Source: Dysidea avara
Lineage: Eukaryota; Porifera; Demospongiae; Dictyoceratida; Dysideidae
Direction: 5' to 3'
Assembly (NCBI RefSeq): GCF_963678975.1
Contig: NC_089279.1
Coordinates: forward strand, 27,390,004-27,454,003
Length of the DNA stretch: 64,000 bases
Positions 1 to 22,391 of this stretch are shown piece after piece. The notes under the pieces are model-generated. The model saw only the letters and a program-made list of their open reading frames with translations, did not search any database and had not been told where the DNA came from. The translations under genes were made by a program, and so were the position numbers. Every line of letters starts with the position of its first letter. Position 1 is the stretch's first letter.

Positions 1-633
1 CTGAAAATGAATCATTTTTGCATTTATCTCCCTGAGGCTTTATTTTACACCGTTAAAACATGGTATCAAATTAAAGGTGTTGATCTAAGAACTATATTGA
101 CTTTTGTTTGAAGTTTGTATCTCATTCCACTACAAAGTTGTGATCATTTTTGTTAGTCATAAAATTCTTTGCCCTTGGGGTGTAAATACTAATGGGCAAG
201 TAATTCATAGAATATCATGGTTAATATAAATGATCATAACTTTGGAATGCAATCACCTATTGACTTCAAATAAAAGCTAAGTAGTTCGTTTTAGCAGCAC
301 CTTGGTGACCGACCAATAAACCAGTGATCAAAATTTTGTAGGTGCACAGGTCTACTATATAGTACTATTGTACTGTATGATACTGGTGTTGAAGGATTGT
401 AATTATAGCTTTTAAGATTGCTACTTGCTAGGTTTTTTTTTTTTTTGCACAGTTATACTGCAAATACACAAGAGTTTTTAGTTCCAATAAACAATACTAC
501 ATTTTACAAAACTGTGACCTTTTCACTACCAGCAGTACACAAACCATCACATGACAACATGTACTAGTAATTATGACATGTAAAAGAAGAAATGGGTGGA
601 AAGAATTGCAGTGAAGTTGACATGTTCTGATTG
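1..633. other. 3' flank of the EF-hand gene, no gene seen
   Basis: AT-rich sequence with no exon-like frame on either strand. It holds an A/T homopolymer run near 432-446. Nothing else could be supported. Confidence 0.5.
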
Positions 634-3600
634 TCATTTCTGTTTTGTATGTACTGGAGTTCTAGATTGTAAACTATCACCCGATGGTAATGCCACATCC
701 ACATTCCTCATTCCATTTTCAGCCATTAGCACCGGACAATCATTAAACTCGGTACCAAAGTCATAATACAACTCTCGACGAGCTTGTCTCTTGTTCTTAG
801 ACCCTTTAATCCCATACTTCTCAAGGGTGTATTGAGGTGCCAAGAAACTAGAATGTTGACAACTTGACTCAGTAAAAATCGCTACCACTTGATGTGTTGA
901 ATATCCCAAATGTTCTCTGATGATTTCCTTGAGGCTGTGTATGGTTGTTGAAGTGGTAACTGTTGTTGTGAAGTGACCAGGATGATTGACAGTGTGTTGA
1001 AATGGTGCCAGTACCATGTGGACATTGACAAACCTGTTAAGATATTATACATAACAAACACACGTTGAATTGACTGATATCAACTCTGCTAATCAAACTC
1101 ACAATTTTAATGGTAAATTTGCCTAAACAGAGACTCTTCACTTATATTTTTGATTTGTTCACTTAATTTAAAGCTTAATATTTCTTCCGCTACTGGTTAA
1201 AGGATACCACAGTTTAGGCCCGAGTTTAGACCTTGACTAGACAATAACGAGCGGAGTGCAAATTTGTCATCAAATTTATTGTACTGTAGGCTCTCCCTTA
1301 ACTTATCCTGTTATCATTATCACTTCTGTAATATATTTAACAAAGGTGACAGATATAAGGTCAATGACCTTAGTGTGGTTGTAATTGTGACCTATTAAGA
1401 TGTAAGATAAAAACGATTGTTAGAAGTATCAAATGAGATACATCAGAGACCAAGGGGTATAGCAAATATAAAAGTGATATCCATACCAAAACAACCAAGC
1501 TCTAAAAAAAAGGTGCAGCTTTGGTGCTTAAAATGTCGTGAAATCGAAGTTGGCAGCCAAGAAATGGCTACAGCCACATTTGATTCACAACTCTGGTTTA
1601 TTGAAGGCTACACATTTTCACAACTTGGCTATACAGTTTAACATGAACGTACTGTGTAAGAAGGTTGAACTTTGGTGTGTGTGAAACACGCTGGCTCATA
1701 AAATTATAAAATGAATGTTAAGTAGTATGGCTTATTGGTACTTGAACCATGAAACCTGATAGCCTTGTCTTGGTCTACAAAAGCCAACAAATTTTTATTA
1801 CTCACACAAAAGTGGTTTATACAAAAGTACTTGAACCCTGATACCTTTGGTCCACAGAAACCAACTAACTTCAAGTACAAAAGTACTTGAACCCATAAGC
1901 AAACCAACTGTATTGTATGTATTAAGGTGGCTCGGAACAGTTTTTATATGGCTACCACAATGTTGCATAAGCCGTCGCATGATGGATTTTGTGGTTGAGC
2001 CACAAACAGCCTTGTAAAAGCCACAAACAATCTGTAAAGTATTCACCATGAATTAGACTAGTGTTTCTTGCTGTTCTTCAATCTTTCTAAGCTGTTCCTT
2101 AGCCCAAATTCTTCGCGCAATAAACAACTTTTCCGCATACTGTCGATTATTGCTTGCATACGGGTACTTAATTTGTGCGCGCCGTGCGCTATTGTTACAG
2201 GTGCCATAACAAAAGGAAACTGCCAGCCGGGTTTTAAAGATACGACTGTTGAATTTTATATGGGTAATAAGCAGTAAATAAAGAACATTTGTGCGGAAGC
2301 CGATTTTTAAAATTCACTTCCACCTGGTCGAGACGAATTTTATAAAAAACCACTTCGAATCTTCATGTGGCGTTGGTAGAAGTATCGATTGAACTAAAGT
2401 CTTGATGGCAAAAGTAGCTCCGCACGATGGTAGGTAATTAGGTAAATAGTGTCTAACAGTAAATCCAGCGCCGTTAAGCCCTATGCGAAGGAAGAGTTTC
2501 TTCTGAAGGCCTAAAATCGAATCTCGCATTACACGCATCCTAGAAAGCCCCGGTTTGTTTTGAAGGGTAGAGAATCAAATGTTTTATTGAATTCTGTTAG
2601 AAAAGGCTCCTTTATGCCCACGGTTTGCTAGTAGCAGTGATTACAAACTTCACAGGGAAGCCATGTTAAAACTGTTCCGAGCCACCTTAACAATAAAATA
2701 TATTCACTGCTAAAAAGGAGGAGGTAAATGAAGATTCATACTACTTTATATTGTGAGATTGCTTCTTTTTTACTTAATGGCCATATTGTCAAATGGGTCC
2801 TACCGTGCAGTGCAGTGCACGTGCTTCCATGACCTCCATTAATAATGTTATATCATTATTGAGGTCATGTTTTGGCTCATATTGATTGTGGTTTTTACAA
2901 AAAGGTAAAATGTTAAAAGATAAATAAATGATCAATAAGAAATAAAATACTAATTAATTAACAATTAAATGCCTATTGCAAACTTTCATTTGCAGTACAG
3001 AGTTCATGAATTTTTCATAAGCTCATATTAATTTTATGGATTTTAATTTTATTCAATAAAATGCTTAAGAATATACCACAAAAAAAAAAATTACAGATAC
3101 AGTTTAGATGAAATGGTGAGAAGAGCAATATTAACACAGGTAAACAAGTATAGTCTCCTTGATTGTCAACTAGAGGATTGAGTTAGTAAACTAGCCATGT
3201 TCAGTTGTGTAATGATGGAGATGTGTAACATCCAACAGAACTAGCTATTAAGTCAGCAATTCAGCTCAGACACACAGTTCTTCATTATAGGAAATGAGTA
3301 TTGTTCAGTATGCGCTTTGATACCAAGTAGATTATAGGGACTAACTCAATTAATATTCATGATATTTGTAGTACCATGGAATTGATTTTATTTACTACAG
3401 TACCCATAAAATATCATAATTGAGATTCAATTATTTCATAATGATCCACCTATCATTGAATGAAAATGACTGTTCAATTAGAGTATTTCATCTCGTCTCA
3501 TGTATTCTACTTAACAGAGTACTACTTTTGCTAAAAATTAGAATGCTCCATTATACTTTTCCTTTATGAGTGTGTATAGTAGCATAGCTAGAAAAAAATT

Positions 3601-6600
3601 TTTACCGAGGCAAAGTTTATACATTGACCTAATTGAGAGGGTCTGACTCAACTGATTCACAAACAATTTCAAGCTTGGTTAACTGGTTGGATGGAAGAAA
3701 CTGTTTCAGAAGACTCTGAGCATTTTTCCACATGTCATAAGTAATGCTCCAGCTTAGTTAATGCTACAGTATACCATGCTTCAATCATTAGACTAGTTTA
3801 ATTTCACTCAGCACAAAAGGCTGACTTACTCTGAAGATATTTTTAGAGGTCAGGCAATCCATGAACTGCAACAGAGGTCATAGTCATGCACACTATACTT
3901 TTATTGATCTGATGTGATATTTAAGTCGGAGATTATCTCTTTCATGTGATATTCAGCTGCATGTCAAGCTAGGAGTATGAGGGCATGCTCCCACAAGGAA
4001 ATATATGATTTGAAATGGTATGTGGAAGCTATTTTTTGATTGTAACTGCTAATGCATGATGTGATCAATTCAGTAGCTCAGTGCAATGCCATGCAGTTGA
4101 CTCATTGGAACTTTTGAAAAGTAATTTAAAGACAATTAACATAAATGTAAATGATTGAAACCAAGCAGTGTAATGAGAACAGTGACTATAATCTGTACTG
4201 AATGTTCTATTAGAGTATACACAGGTATTAGTAAGCTTGTGTTCTACCTGCCTGTACAATCACAATTTCGTATATCTTACTTATACTAAATACACAAGCA
4301 AATATTTAACAAATGAAGGTGAATTAAAGATTACATATCATAGCCATATGGTACATGGCATTGATAAATTTAGTTATTAGTCACACAAACATCACCAATA
4401 CAGATCAAATAGAGCAATTGCATGCGTACTGATTGGTAATCTACCAGCATTTGATTACGTCTGTAGGGTATTTTAAGAAACAAGAGGTGTACACACATTT
4501 AATATTACTCTATTAGAACAGTCAAAATTATAATGAAGCCATCTTTCATTAGTTATACTTCTAGAAAAATCCGAAATGTGATGAAATTCTGTGGAGTGTT
4601 CTAGAATATTAAAACAACCTAGAGAATTCCCTTTACATTACTGAAACTTCTAGAATGTTCAAGAACATTACCAGTTGTGGTCTGGAGTAAGTAGACAAAA
4701 AAGTTAACAGGGCATATTATTACCAGTTAAGCACACATAGAAAATATCATTTAAATCACTACTGTAAGCTCATGCTACATAGAACAAAACTGTCAGTGCA
4801 CACCAGAAGTGTCAAAATATATTCGATGTCCCACCAGGCATGTGTCTATCAAACGCTACCACCTATAGTAACAATAACTACACCTACTGCTGTTTCCTTG
4901 TCTGAAACAAAGTGCTCTGGAAAATGTGGCAGACACAAACAATGTTCTGCTTTCAGAATCCACAAGCGTATGCACTTAACAAGTATATATTTAATGACAA
5001 CTATCCCTCTAGGGACCTGCAAGGAGGCTAACAGCAAGCCTGTGAAGCAGGGAGTGTAAATGGTTAACTTTAATTTCTCCAAGTGAATGTACAGAGTCTA
5101 CAAAATAGATGCTCTTTTCACAAGAGATATACTTTCATATGTGCCCCACTTTCACAATTACCAACTCCAAACACAATGGATGTAAAATGACTGTTCAATT
5201 AGAGTATTTTTGTCTACAGTATCGATTCAGTATGTATTGAAGTAGGAATATAACATTTCTTTTCTTTTAAAGCTACTGTGGTGTTCAGGTTACTGAGTCA
5301 CCCATACAGGGCCATATATCCCTCTTTTTTCCTCCCATTTCAATAGTTTATCCACCTAGTTCTTAGCCCTATACAATACTACATATTAAACATACATGGG
5401 GTCTTTCTCAGTTATAAACTTGGGCAGGCCAATTTCACAGTTTGGACATTTTTCTGATCGATTTGACTCCATTAGTTGTCTCATTCTCTCCTGTATCAAC
5501 ACTGTATGGGTACTAGTGAGCATTGCATCCAGTTCATCTTCTGTGTCGCTCTTTCCTCTACAGATAGAAATTAATAGAATTAATGTGTAGTGTTTAGTTA
5601 TAGAAAAACAGGCCTAAATTTACTGATCAATTAAACAAGAATGACAAACAATGTGATGTGCTAGTTTCAGAAAATGTTTGATGTGTTTTTCAGGTTTAGG
5701 TATTGATGATTTGAGGGTTGAGACATGGTGCTCTTAGATAATATACGAACCATGGATTAGAAACACCTGTAGAGTTTATGGCCTAGACAGGTGGAAGATT
5801 TCGCTGTTCTTGTAAACCGCCAAATTAGTGTTTGTTGTTTACAGCTGGGTTAGTTACCACCTACACTAATTGGAGGCTGGACAGTAAGAAAATTCAGGTT
5901 CAAAGGTGAAATATGGTGTTTCAAAATGGTTGTGCAAATTTCCTGAAGAAACAGAAAGTACAGTGTTGTTTCTTTGCTGCTGTTTACACCACTTGTAGCA
6001 GGTAGAGTGTATTAGGCTATATAGCTATATTTCACTGTTTTGCTGTGTATTTCCACTGTACGTCAGAAAACAGGCACTACTTTGTGCAATTGTTTAGCTC
6101 AAGCTGAGAAGTACTGTGGCATAAAATGTATCACACATTTCTTTGGTTGTGTAAATGCGGTGACGAGAAGTTGGCTAATAGTACTGGTGCTGAAATATTA
6201 GCTGGTGTGTACCTGCCATTGTCACCAATATTTCTCCCAATGTCCACAGACATGCTGTGTTCTTGTTCAGTACACAACGCAACACAATAAACAATGTAAA
6301 AGGAATGTCCACACCTTCAAACAAGCAAGAGAAGGCCAAACAACCACTTAGTACATTTCAACAAATTTCCGAATGTACAACGGGCGTTTCCAATCCTTTA
6401 GGAACGCATAGGTTATCTATGGTTACACTGAGAAAATCACTATACTGATGTAGCAACTACCACTAAATTATACTACTTTGGTGCCCTTGCATCTATATTC
6501 CATACTTTGATTTGACAAACACAATGGTGACTGTTCTATTAGAGTATTTCAGCATAGTGGCCTAAAGTGTACACACAAGTACTTGATGGCATCATGAATT

Positions 6601-9240
6601 GTATTGATTACATACACAGACTTACCCTCCCCTAAATACATGTTCAAATTCCATGAGGTCAATTTGTCCATCATGGTCCCTATCCATTAAATCAAGCAGC
6701 ATGTTGATCTCGGCCACAGTCAAGGGAGCATTTAACTCCCTCATTCCAATAGTGAACTCTTCATGGGATAGGAAACCATCTCCATCAAGATCAAAGCAAC
6801 GAAATACATCAACCACTCGACTGTAGTTACTGTCCATCCATACTCTCACACGATGTAAAAATAACTGCAACACTTCCTCAGGTGTATCAGTTTGTTTCTT
6901 GTTCTATTGAATTATGAGGAAAGTAAAACTACTTTTGGTCACTAATCACTATTAAAACTAATCAATTATCCCCACAAGAAAGCTGTACTGAAGCTTGTAA
7001 AGGGGAACACATAATGTGGACACCTACGCAATGCAAAAAGTCAAATCAACTACCTAACTATTGCCATGTGAGTGTAACTTAAATAGCACCAGCATGGCAG
7101 CCTAGTTTGTCACTTTCTTCTAGTAGAAAAACACTTAAAATCACATGATTTTTTGTTGCAGTGATTCGTGGGTTCTTTGTATGCCACTATATTCATTGTT
7201 CAAGTAGTCTATTATTAACTCAAAGTATCAGTGGTTTATTTTATTGGTTAGTTTTGTTGACACCACGATCTGTGCAGCCTTTTGATGATAAATGAAAAGT
7301 TTCTTCCTCTGGAGCGCAGGACAAGCAGAACAACAACTGCGCTGTGGGTCAGTACTACCTGCATGCTGAGTATGGTTAAAATCGGAGCTTGTTAGCCATC
7401 TGGCTGAGCCATCTATATACTGAAATTTGGCCAAAACAATGCGATTTTTGCAAACAAATACCAGATGAATCACAGAATCAGTGAAACAGTCTCCAATACC
7501 AAGGATACAACACTTATGAATACCTAACAATACAGCCAGTAATTGGAGAGCAATCCAATGCACGAAATCAGAACTCATGCTATCGAAATTCAAATCACAG
7601 ACAATCTATACTCCATTCCGATGACCTTAAAATCACTTGAAATCAAATTACAATAAGTTTGTATGCATTAGGTCCACATATCAATTAGGCCAGCAATCTA
7701 CGACTTACCCTATGATCCCATCACAGTATAAGACTCACCTATGCTGGCCCAGACCATATCTGAGTGAACAATTAACACAAATGTTTACAAAAGGAGCATA
7801 CTACAAATGTAAGGTTCCTTTTCAGAAATGAAGTAATTTCAATCACGTGAGTGCCTATTTCATGCATTGGATTGCTCTATGCGTTTACTGGATGAGATAG
7901 CCGTATTGTTAGGTATTTATAAGTGTTGTATCCTTGGTATTGGAGAATGTTTCACTGATTCATCACTCATTCTGGTATTTGTTTGCAAAAATTGCATCGT
8001 TTTGGCCAAATCTCAGCTTATATGGTATAGAGGGAAACTTTGGCGGGGGTAAACTTTGGCGAATAGCCAGCTAAATTGTATTTGGAGAAACAAACTTTGG
8101 CAAATTCAAGCTAAATCTTTAGCTATAAATCAGGCACTACGAGTAATTCGTGGGTTGAATTTGTAGCTAATTGCCAAATTCGCCAAAGTTTTCTCCCACC
8201 AAAGTTTCCCTCTACACAGTAGATGGCTCAGCCAGATGGCTACCAAGCTTCAATTTTATAACCATACTCCGCATGCAAGGACTATTGGTTATTACTGGCC
8301 CATGGTGCAGTTGCTGCTATATTCCAGAGGAAAAAACGTTTTGTTTGCTGTCAAAAGCCGCACAGATCGTGCTGCCACCAGAAATTAACCAATAAAATCA
8401 AACCACCAATACTTTGATTTGATAATAAACTACTTGAACAATGTGGAGGGTGAATACAGTAGCATATGAAGAACCTTACGAACTGTTGCAGCAAAAAATC
8501 ACATGGTTTTAAGATATTTCTATCGTTTTCTACTAGAAGTGACAAACTTGGCTACCACACTGGTGTTATTCTTAGCCTAACACATGACAACAGTTAGGTA
8601 GTTGATTGGAAGATATCGATTTATTGTGTCGTGGATCCTACCTTGGGACCAAACCAAAACCCTAGTCTGGTGCCACCTGCCTCTTCACAAAAAGTAAGGG
8701 TCTGGTGAAATACAAATGCTAAATCATTTCTACCGCCCAGATTCAGTAGTAGCCAATTAATGCATGCCAATGACGTTCACACATAAATCGCCTTAGCAAC
8801 GCAATGCATTTGTTCGAATTGAAGGGCAATCACCTGACATCACAAGCAGTAACTGCGCTGTCTAATTGAATTCCTTTTGGTATTTGTATTTCCCCAGACC
8901 CTTACTTTTTGCGAAGAGGCGGGCGGCGCCAGACTACCAAAACCCTAGGTGCCCTCATATGTCCAAAGATAAGCTACTCCAAGACAAAACTAAACTGCAA
9001 TATCTCACGCATATTAGGTACGAACCCCACACATATACTTACTGCTGCGGCTGCACTAGCTAGCTCCTTTGTGGCTTTCCTGTGTCGAGCAGTGAGGGAA
9101 ATGACAGAATTATCGTCGGAGGTGAGCAGAGAGAAAGCCGACATGACACATACAGTTGGAGAATAAGATATGAGCGTAGGTACTGGTAACACATTACGTG
9201 TAATTACTCACTTTGGCTTCTTCTTTTTCTTAGTAGGCAT
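634..9240 (-). CDS. EF-hand protein with possible ubiquitin-like C-terminal domain, 5 exons
   Basis: Exons (minus): 9240-9212, 9079-9043, 6897-6626, 5557-5396, 1033-634. All junctions are GT/AG, phases match, and the 900 nt make 299 residues plus stop. The protein opens with a lysine run (MPTKKKKKPKK). It has two EF-hands with loops near residues 58-69 (DLDGDGFLSHEE) and 94-105 (DRDHDGQIDLME), both with full calcium-ligand patterns. A KCPNC motif follows, then a stretch from about residue 165 whose hydrophobic spacing resembles a beta-grasp (ubiquitin-like) fold. The fold call is inference and I do not recognise the gene. A calcium-binding adaptor role would fit the EF-hands. Exon 2 is only 37 nt. 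Introns 2 and 4 are long and full of transposons. The start lies 143 bp from the dehydrogenase gene, head to head. Confidence 0.82.
1926..2686. mobile_element. Inverted-repeat DNA element flanked by TTAA
   Basis: The ends are inverted copies (GGTGGCTCGGAACAGTTTT at 1926 and its complement ending at 2686), and similarity continues with mismatches for about 30 bp. TTAA lies on both sides (1922-1925 and 2687-2690), as for piggyBac-type targets. TTAA could instead be part of the repeat around a TA target. The 761-bp interior has no transposase, so this is a non-autonomous copy in intron 4 of the EF-hand gene. Confidence 0.7.
7046..8612. mobile_element. Foldback (long inverted repeat) element in intron 2
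   Basis: The segment 7046-7600 reappears in reverse complement at about 7870-8612, with small differences and one insertion in the right arm. Both arms translate to the same peptide fragment (CCILGIG, FVCKN), which is why look-alike frames appear on both strands. No transposase is visible in the roughly 270-bp centre. Arms of about 550 bp would form a very long hairpin. The element lies in intron 2 of the minus-strand EF-hand gene. Confidence 0.7.
8031..8214. mobile_element. Small MITE inserted in the right foldback arm
   Basis: The sequence opens with AGAGGGAAACTTTGGCG and closes with the near inverse complement. It interrupts sequence that is continuous in the left foldback arm (near 7405), so it is a later insertion of about 180 bp. 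No coding content. Confidence 0.65.
8664..8935. mobile_element. MITE with an 11-bp target duplication
   Basis: Terminal inverted repeats of about 42 bp begin AGTCTGGTGCCACCTG on the left and match the complement of the right end (…CGGCGCCAGACT). The 11-mer ACCAAAACCCT flanks both sides (8653-8663 and 8936-8946). A 9-11 bp duplication is typical of Mutator-like elements, so this is probably a non-autonomous MULE. The 272-bp body has no gene. Confidence 0.78.
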
Positions 9241-9383
9241 CACTACAAAATTGCACTTCTCTTTGTATCGGTACTTTGTTTACAACTCTAATTAGCGATC
9301 CCCTAGATGCAAGCGCCACGTGAGCTGGACTGAGGCAGAAACGCCAGTTGACAGAGCAGCCAGAAGACTTCAGCTGGTGTGTT
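9241..9383. promoter_or_regulatory. Bidirectional promoter spacer
   Basis: Only 143 bp separate the divergent start codons of the EF-hand gene (9240, minus) and the dehydrogenase (9384, plus). The spacer is less AT-rich than its surroundings and contains an E-box-like CACGTG near 9317. No TATA box stands out. That both genes are driven from here is inference from spacing. Confidence 0.5.
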
Positions 9384-10262
9384 ATGGCTGGTAGCTTGAA
9401 GGTAGGCTTTATTGGTTTGGGCCAGATGGGCCTTCCATTGTACAGGCGTGTAGCTGCCAAGTTTCCAAGCTCCTGTTGGGCATTACACCCACCAAGAACT
9501 TCAGACCATGATTTCAAGATGGCTACTGGTGCTAGTGAGGCTGTCAGAGAGGCTAATGTCATTGTTACCTGTCTGCCAAATTCTGATGTAGTCCGACAAA
9601 TTTATAATGATATTCAGCATGCTCTGATTAAAGACTCTGTTTGGATAGACTGTACATCTGGTGACCCATCCATCAGTAAATCTCTGTCAGAACACAGTGT
9701 ATCAAATTCAAGGCATTTTCTTGATTGTGCGGTCTCTGGTGGTCCGTTGGGTGCACAAAAGGGACACTTAACTACAATGGTTGGTGGAGATGTACAAGCA
9801 TTTGATCAATGTAAAGTGATCTTAGAAACATTTGCACGTAAAATAGTGTACATTGGCCCATCAGGAACAGGTCATGCTGTTAAAGCAATCAACAATGCAT
9901 TGTTGGCAATTGGTATTTGGAGCGCAGCAGAAGGGTTGCTTGCTCTCAAGAAGTTAGGAGTGTCACCATCGCGAGCACTGGAAGCCATCAACTCATCATC
10001 TGGGAGAAGCTGGGCTACTATGCAACGTTATCCTGACCACGTAATACCCAGGACATTTGATTATGGATTTTCTCTTGATTTGTTAAAGAAGGATTTAGCT
10101 ACAGCCTGTCGCATACTGAAGGAAGCAGATGTCCCAGCAAGAATGATGGGTGAACAACTTAGTTTGGTTGAACAAGCTATCGAGTACACAGGACCAACTG
10201 CAGATCATTTGGAAATGATAAAACTGCTAGAGAAGTGGTCTCAGGCGTGTATTGAAGAATGA
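9384..10262 (+). CDS. Beta-hydroxyacid dehydrogenase (3-hydroxyisobutyrate dehydrogenase-like), intronless
   Basis: An uninterrupted 292-residue frame. The first ATG (MAGSLKVGF) sits directly before the Rossmann motif GFIGLGQMG, which binds NAD(P) in this family. The substrate loop DCAVSGGPLGAQ matches the family D-x-x-VSGG pattern. The conserved lysine and Asn pair occur in GTGHAVKAINNALLA, and the C-terminal helix pattern FSLDLLKKDLATA is present. The family oxidises 3-hydroxyisobutyrate or related short beta-hydroxyacids; the substrate here cannot be told from sequence alone. Length is normal. The lack of introns contrasts with intron-rich neighbours on both sides. The next gene starts 157 bp downstream on the same strand. 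Confidence 0.92.
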   Translation: MAGSLKVGFIGLGQMGLPLYRRVAAKFPSSCWALHPPRTSDHDFKMATGASEAVREANVIVTCLPNSDVVRQIYNDIQHALIKDSVWIDCTSGDPSISKSLSEHSVSNSRHFLDCAVSGGPLGAQKGHLTTMVGGDVQAFDQCKVILETFARKIVYIGPSGTGHAVKAINNALLAIGIWSAAEGLLALKKLGVSPSRALEAINSSSGRSWATMQRYPDHVIPRTFDYGFSLDLLKKDLATACRILKEADVPARMMGEQLSLVEQAIEYTGPTADHLEMIKLLEKWSQACIEE

Positions 10263-10419
10263 AATGTTTATTTCTGTAAATACTTTACTATATTTACAAT
10301 TACAATTTTTAATGGGCGTGCCGAATCGTATGGGCTGTTGCTTAGGAATGTTTGTTTACATTGTTTAACGGAAACGTATGCAAAACTGATGATGTTGAGA
10401 CTGTGAAAGGATCAGTATT

Positions 10420-21177
<10,758 letters not shown>

Positions 21178-21518
21178 GACTCAACACTATCATATAATGA
21201 TTATACCAATGCGATGAATTTTCCAAGTAGCTACTTTGTAGCTGACAAATATTTTTGTATTATTTCTGTACTATGGTAAATGTGTGTATACCCATAGTGT
21301 CTATTATTTGTCTATACTGTACATACATAGCCTGTGCTAGGTCTGGAAATTTTAAGAAGTTTCTACTGTGAACTTCCTAGTACCTATAGTTTGCAAGACA
21401 CTTCAATTAAGTCTCATGATTTTTATGTTTTAACACCCCGTCACTATCCCTATGACTAAACATTGGGAGTGTTTCAAATGTACTTATCAATTAACTGTGA
21501 GGCACTTCAGCTGTTATC

Positions 21519-21524
21519 AATAAA
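21519..21524 (+). terminator. Probable polyadenylation signal
   Basis: AATAAA lies 342 bp after the stop codon of the four-EF-hand gene and is followed by a T-rich run. It is the first canonical signal downstream of the stop. Confidence 0.5.
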
Positions 21525-21664
21525 GATTTTTTTTCAAATGCAGTGTTTAAACTAAAGCATTAGCTAGAGGTTATCAATAATTTGGTTTCTGTACACTTTA
21601 CTATAGTACGTATAATATCTCATGCATTAATTTTAATGCTGATAAGATAGCCAAGATTATATTC

Positions 21665-21745
21665 TTAATTTATTAAGGCTTTACAGCACAAGCGCTGAAG
21701 GTCTGTAAGACACCTGGTCCTACAGCCTGTTTTAAGTTGTTACAT
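21665..21745 (-). mobile_element. SINE 3' tail fragment
   Basis: About 80 bp (TTTATTAAGGCTTTACAGCA… to …GGTCCTACAGCCTG) match the tail of the fuller copy at 53170-53400, in the same orientation. Its head is missing here. It lies about 490 bp beyond the end of the four-EF-hand gene; the rest of 21178-22391 shows AT-rich sequence and one copy of the dispersed CTCTAWTAGAG motif near 21825. Confidence 0.6.
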
Positions 21746-22391
21746 AAAGTGAGTTTGAAAAGGTGGTTCTTAATTGTTCTTGTCTGAAACTGCTGTGACC
21801 CATATACTTCATGTTACCATTTGATGTTCTATTAGAGTATATATATATCAATCTTTTTAGCAGCTTTTGAGCCCCAACCAGATCTTAGACGTGTATATAT
21901 ATTTGTTTCTAAGAGCATCCTTCAATATAGCCCCTGCCAGAGACCATTCCCCTTGTGTGACTGAATATAAATTTCTACTTGATTACTGCATGTAAGAATC
22001 TGATTGTGATACCCAATGTGTAGAACTGGTTTCTCTTTGAAGCCTATATCCACAACTAGGAAGTACAATGGGCCCAGGGCTACTGTTATTTCTGGTATAG
22101 CTACTGCATGTTATAAATGTCATTTCAGATAACTGTGTTTATATATAAACAAAACCACTATAACATTCTTTAATATCACATGCATGCATTGAAACTGTAA
22201 TAGCAAAGTATATATGTATTCAGAGTCCACGGAATGTCATTATATTATTAGTACAGTGTATTTGACTATTGCTACTATTCTAGAACAAATGCTCCCCATC
22301 TTTTATACCATATTAATAAGAATTAATGATATAGAAAGCAACTGCAAAACAATAGGCATACAATACTAGTTCTCACCACCGCTTTGCCTCA

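Noticed and set aside
7228-8395. Frames on both strands sharing the peptide CCILGIG
   Set aside because: They arise from the two arms of a foldback element and show no independent coding support.
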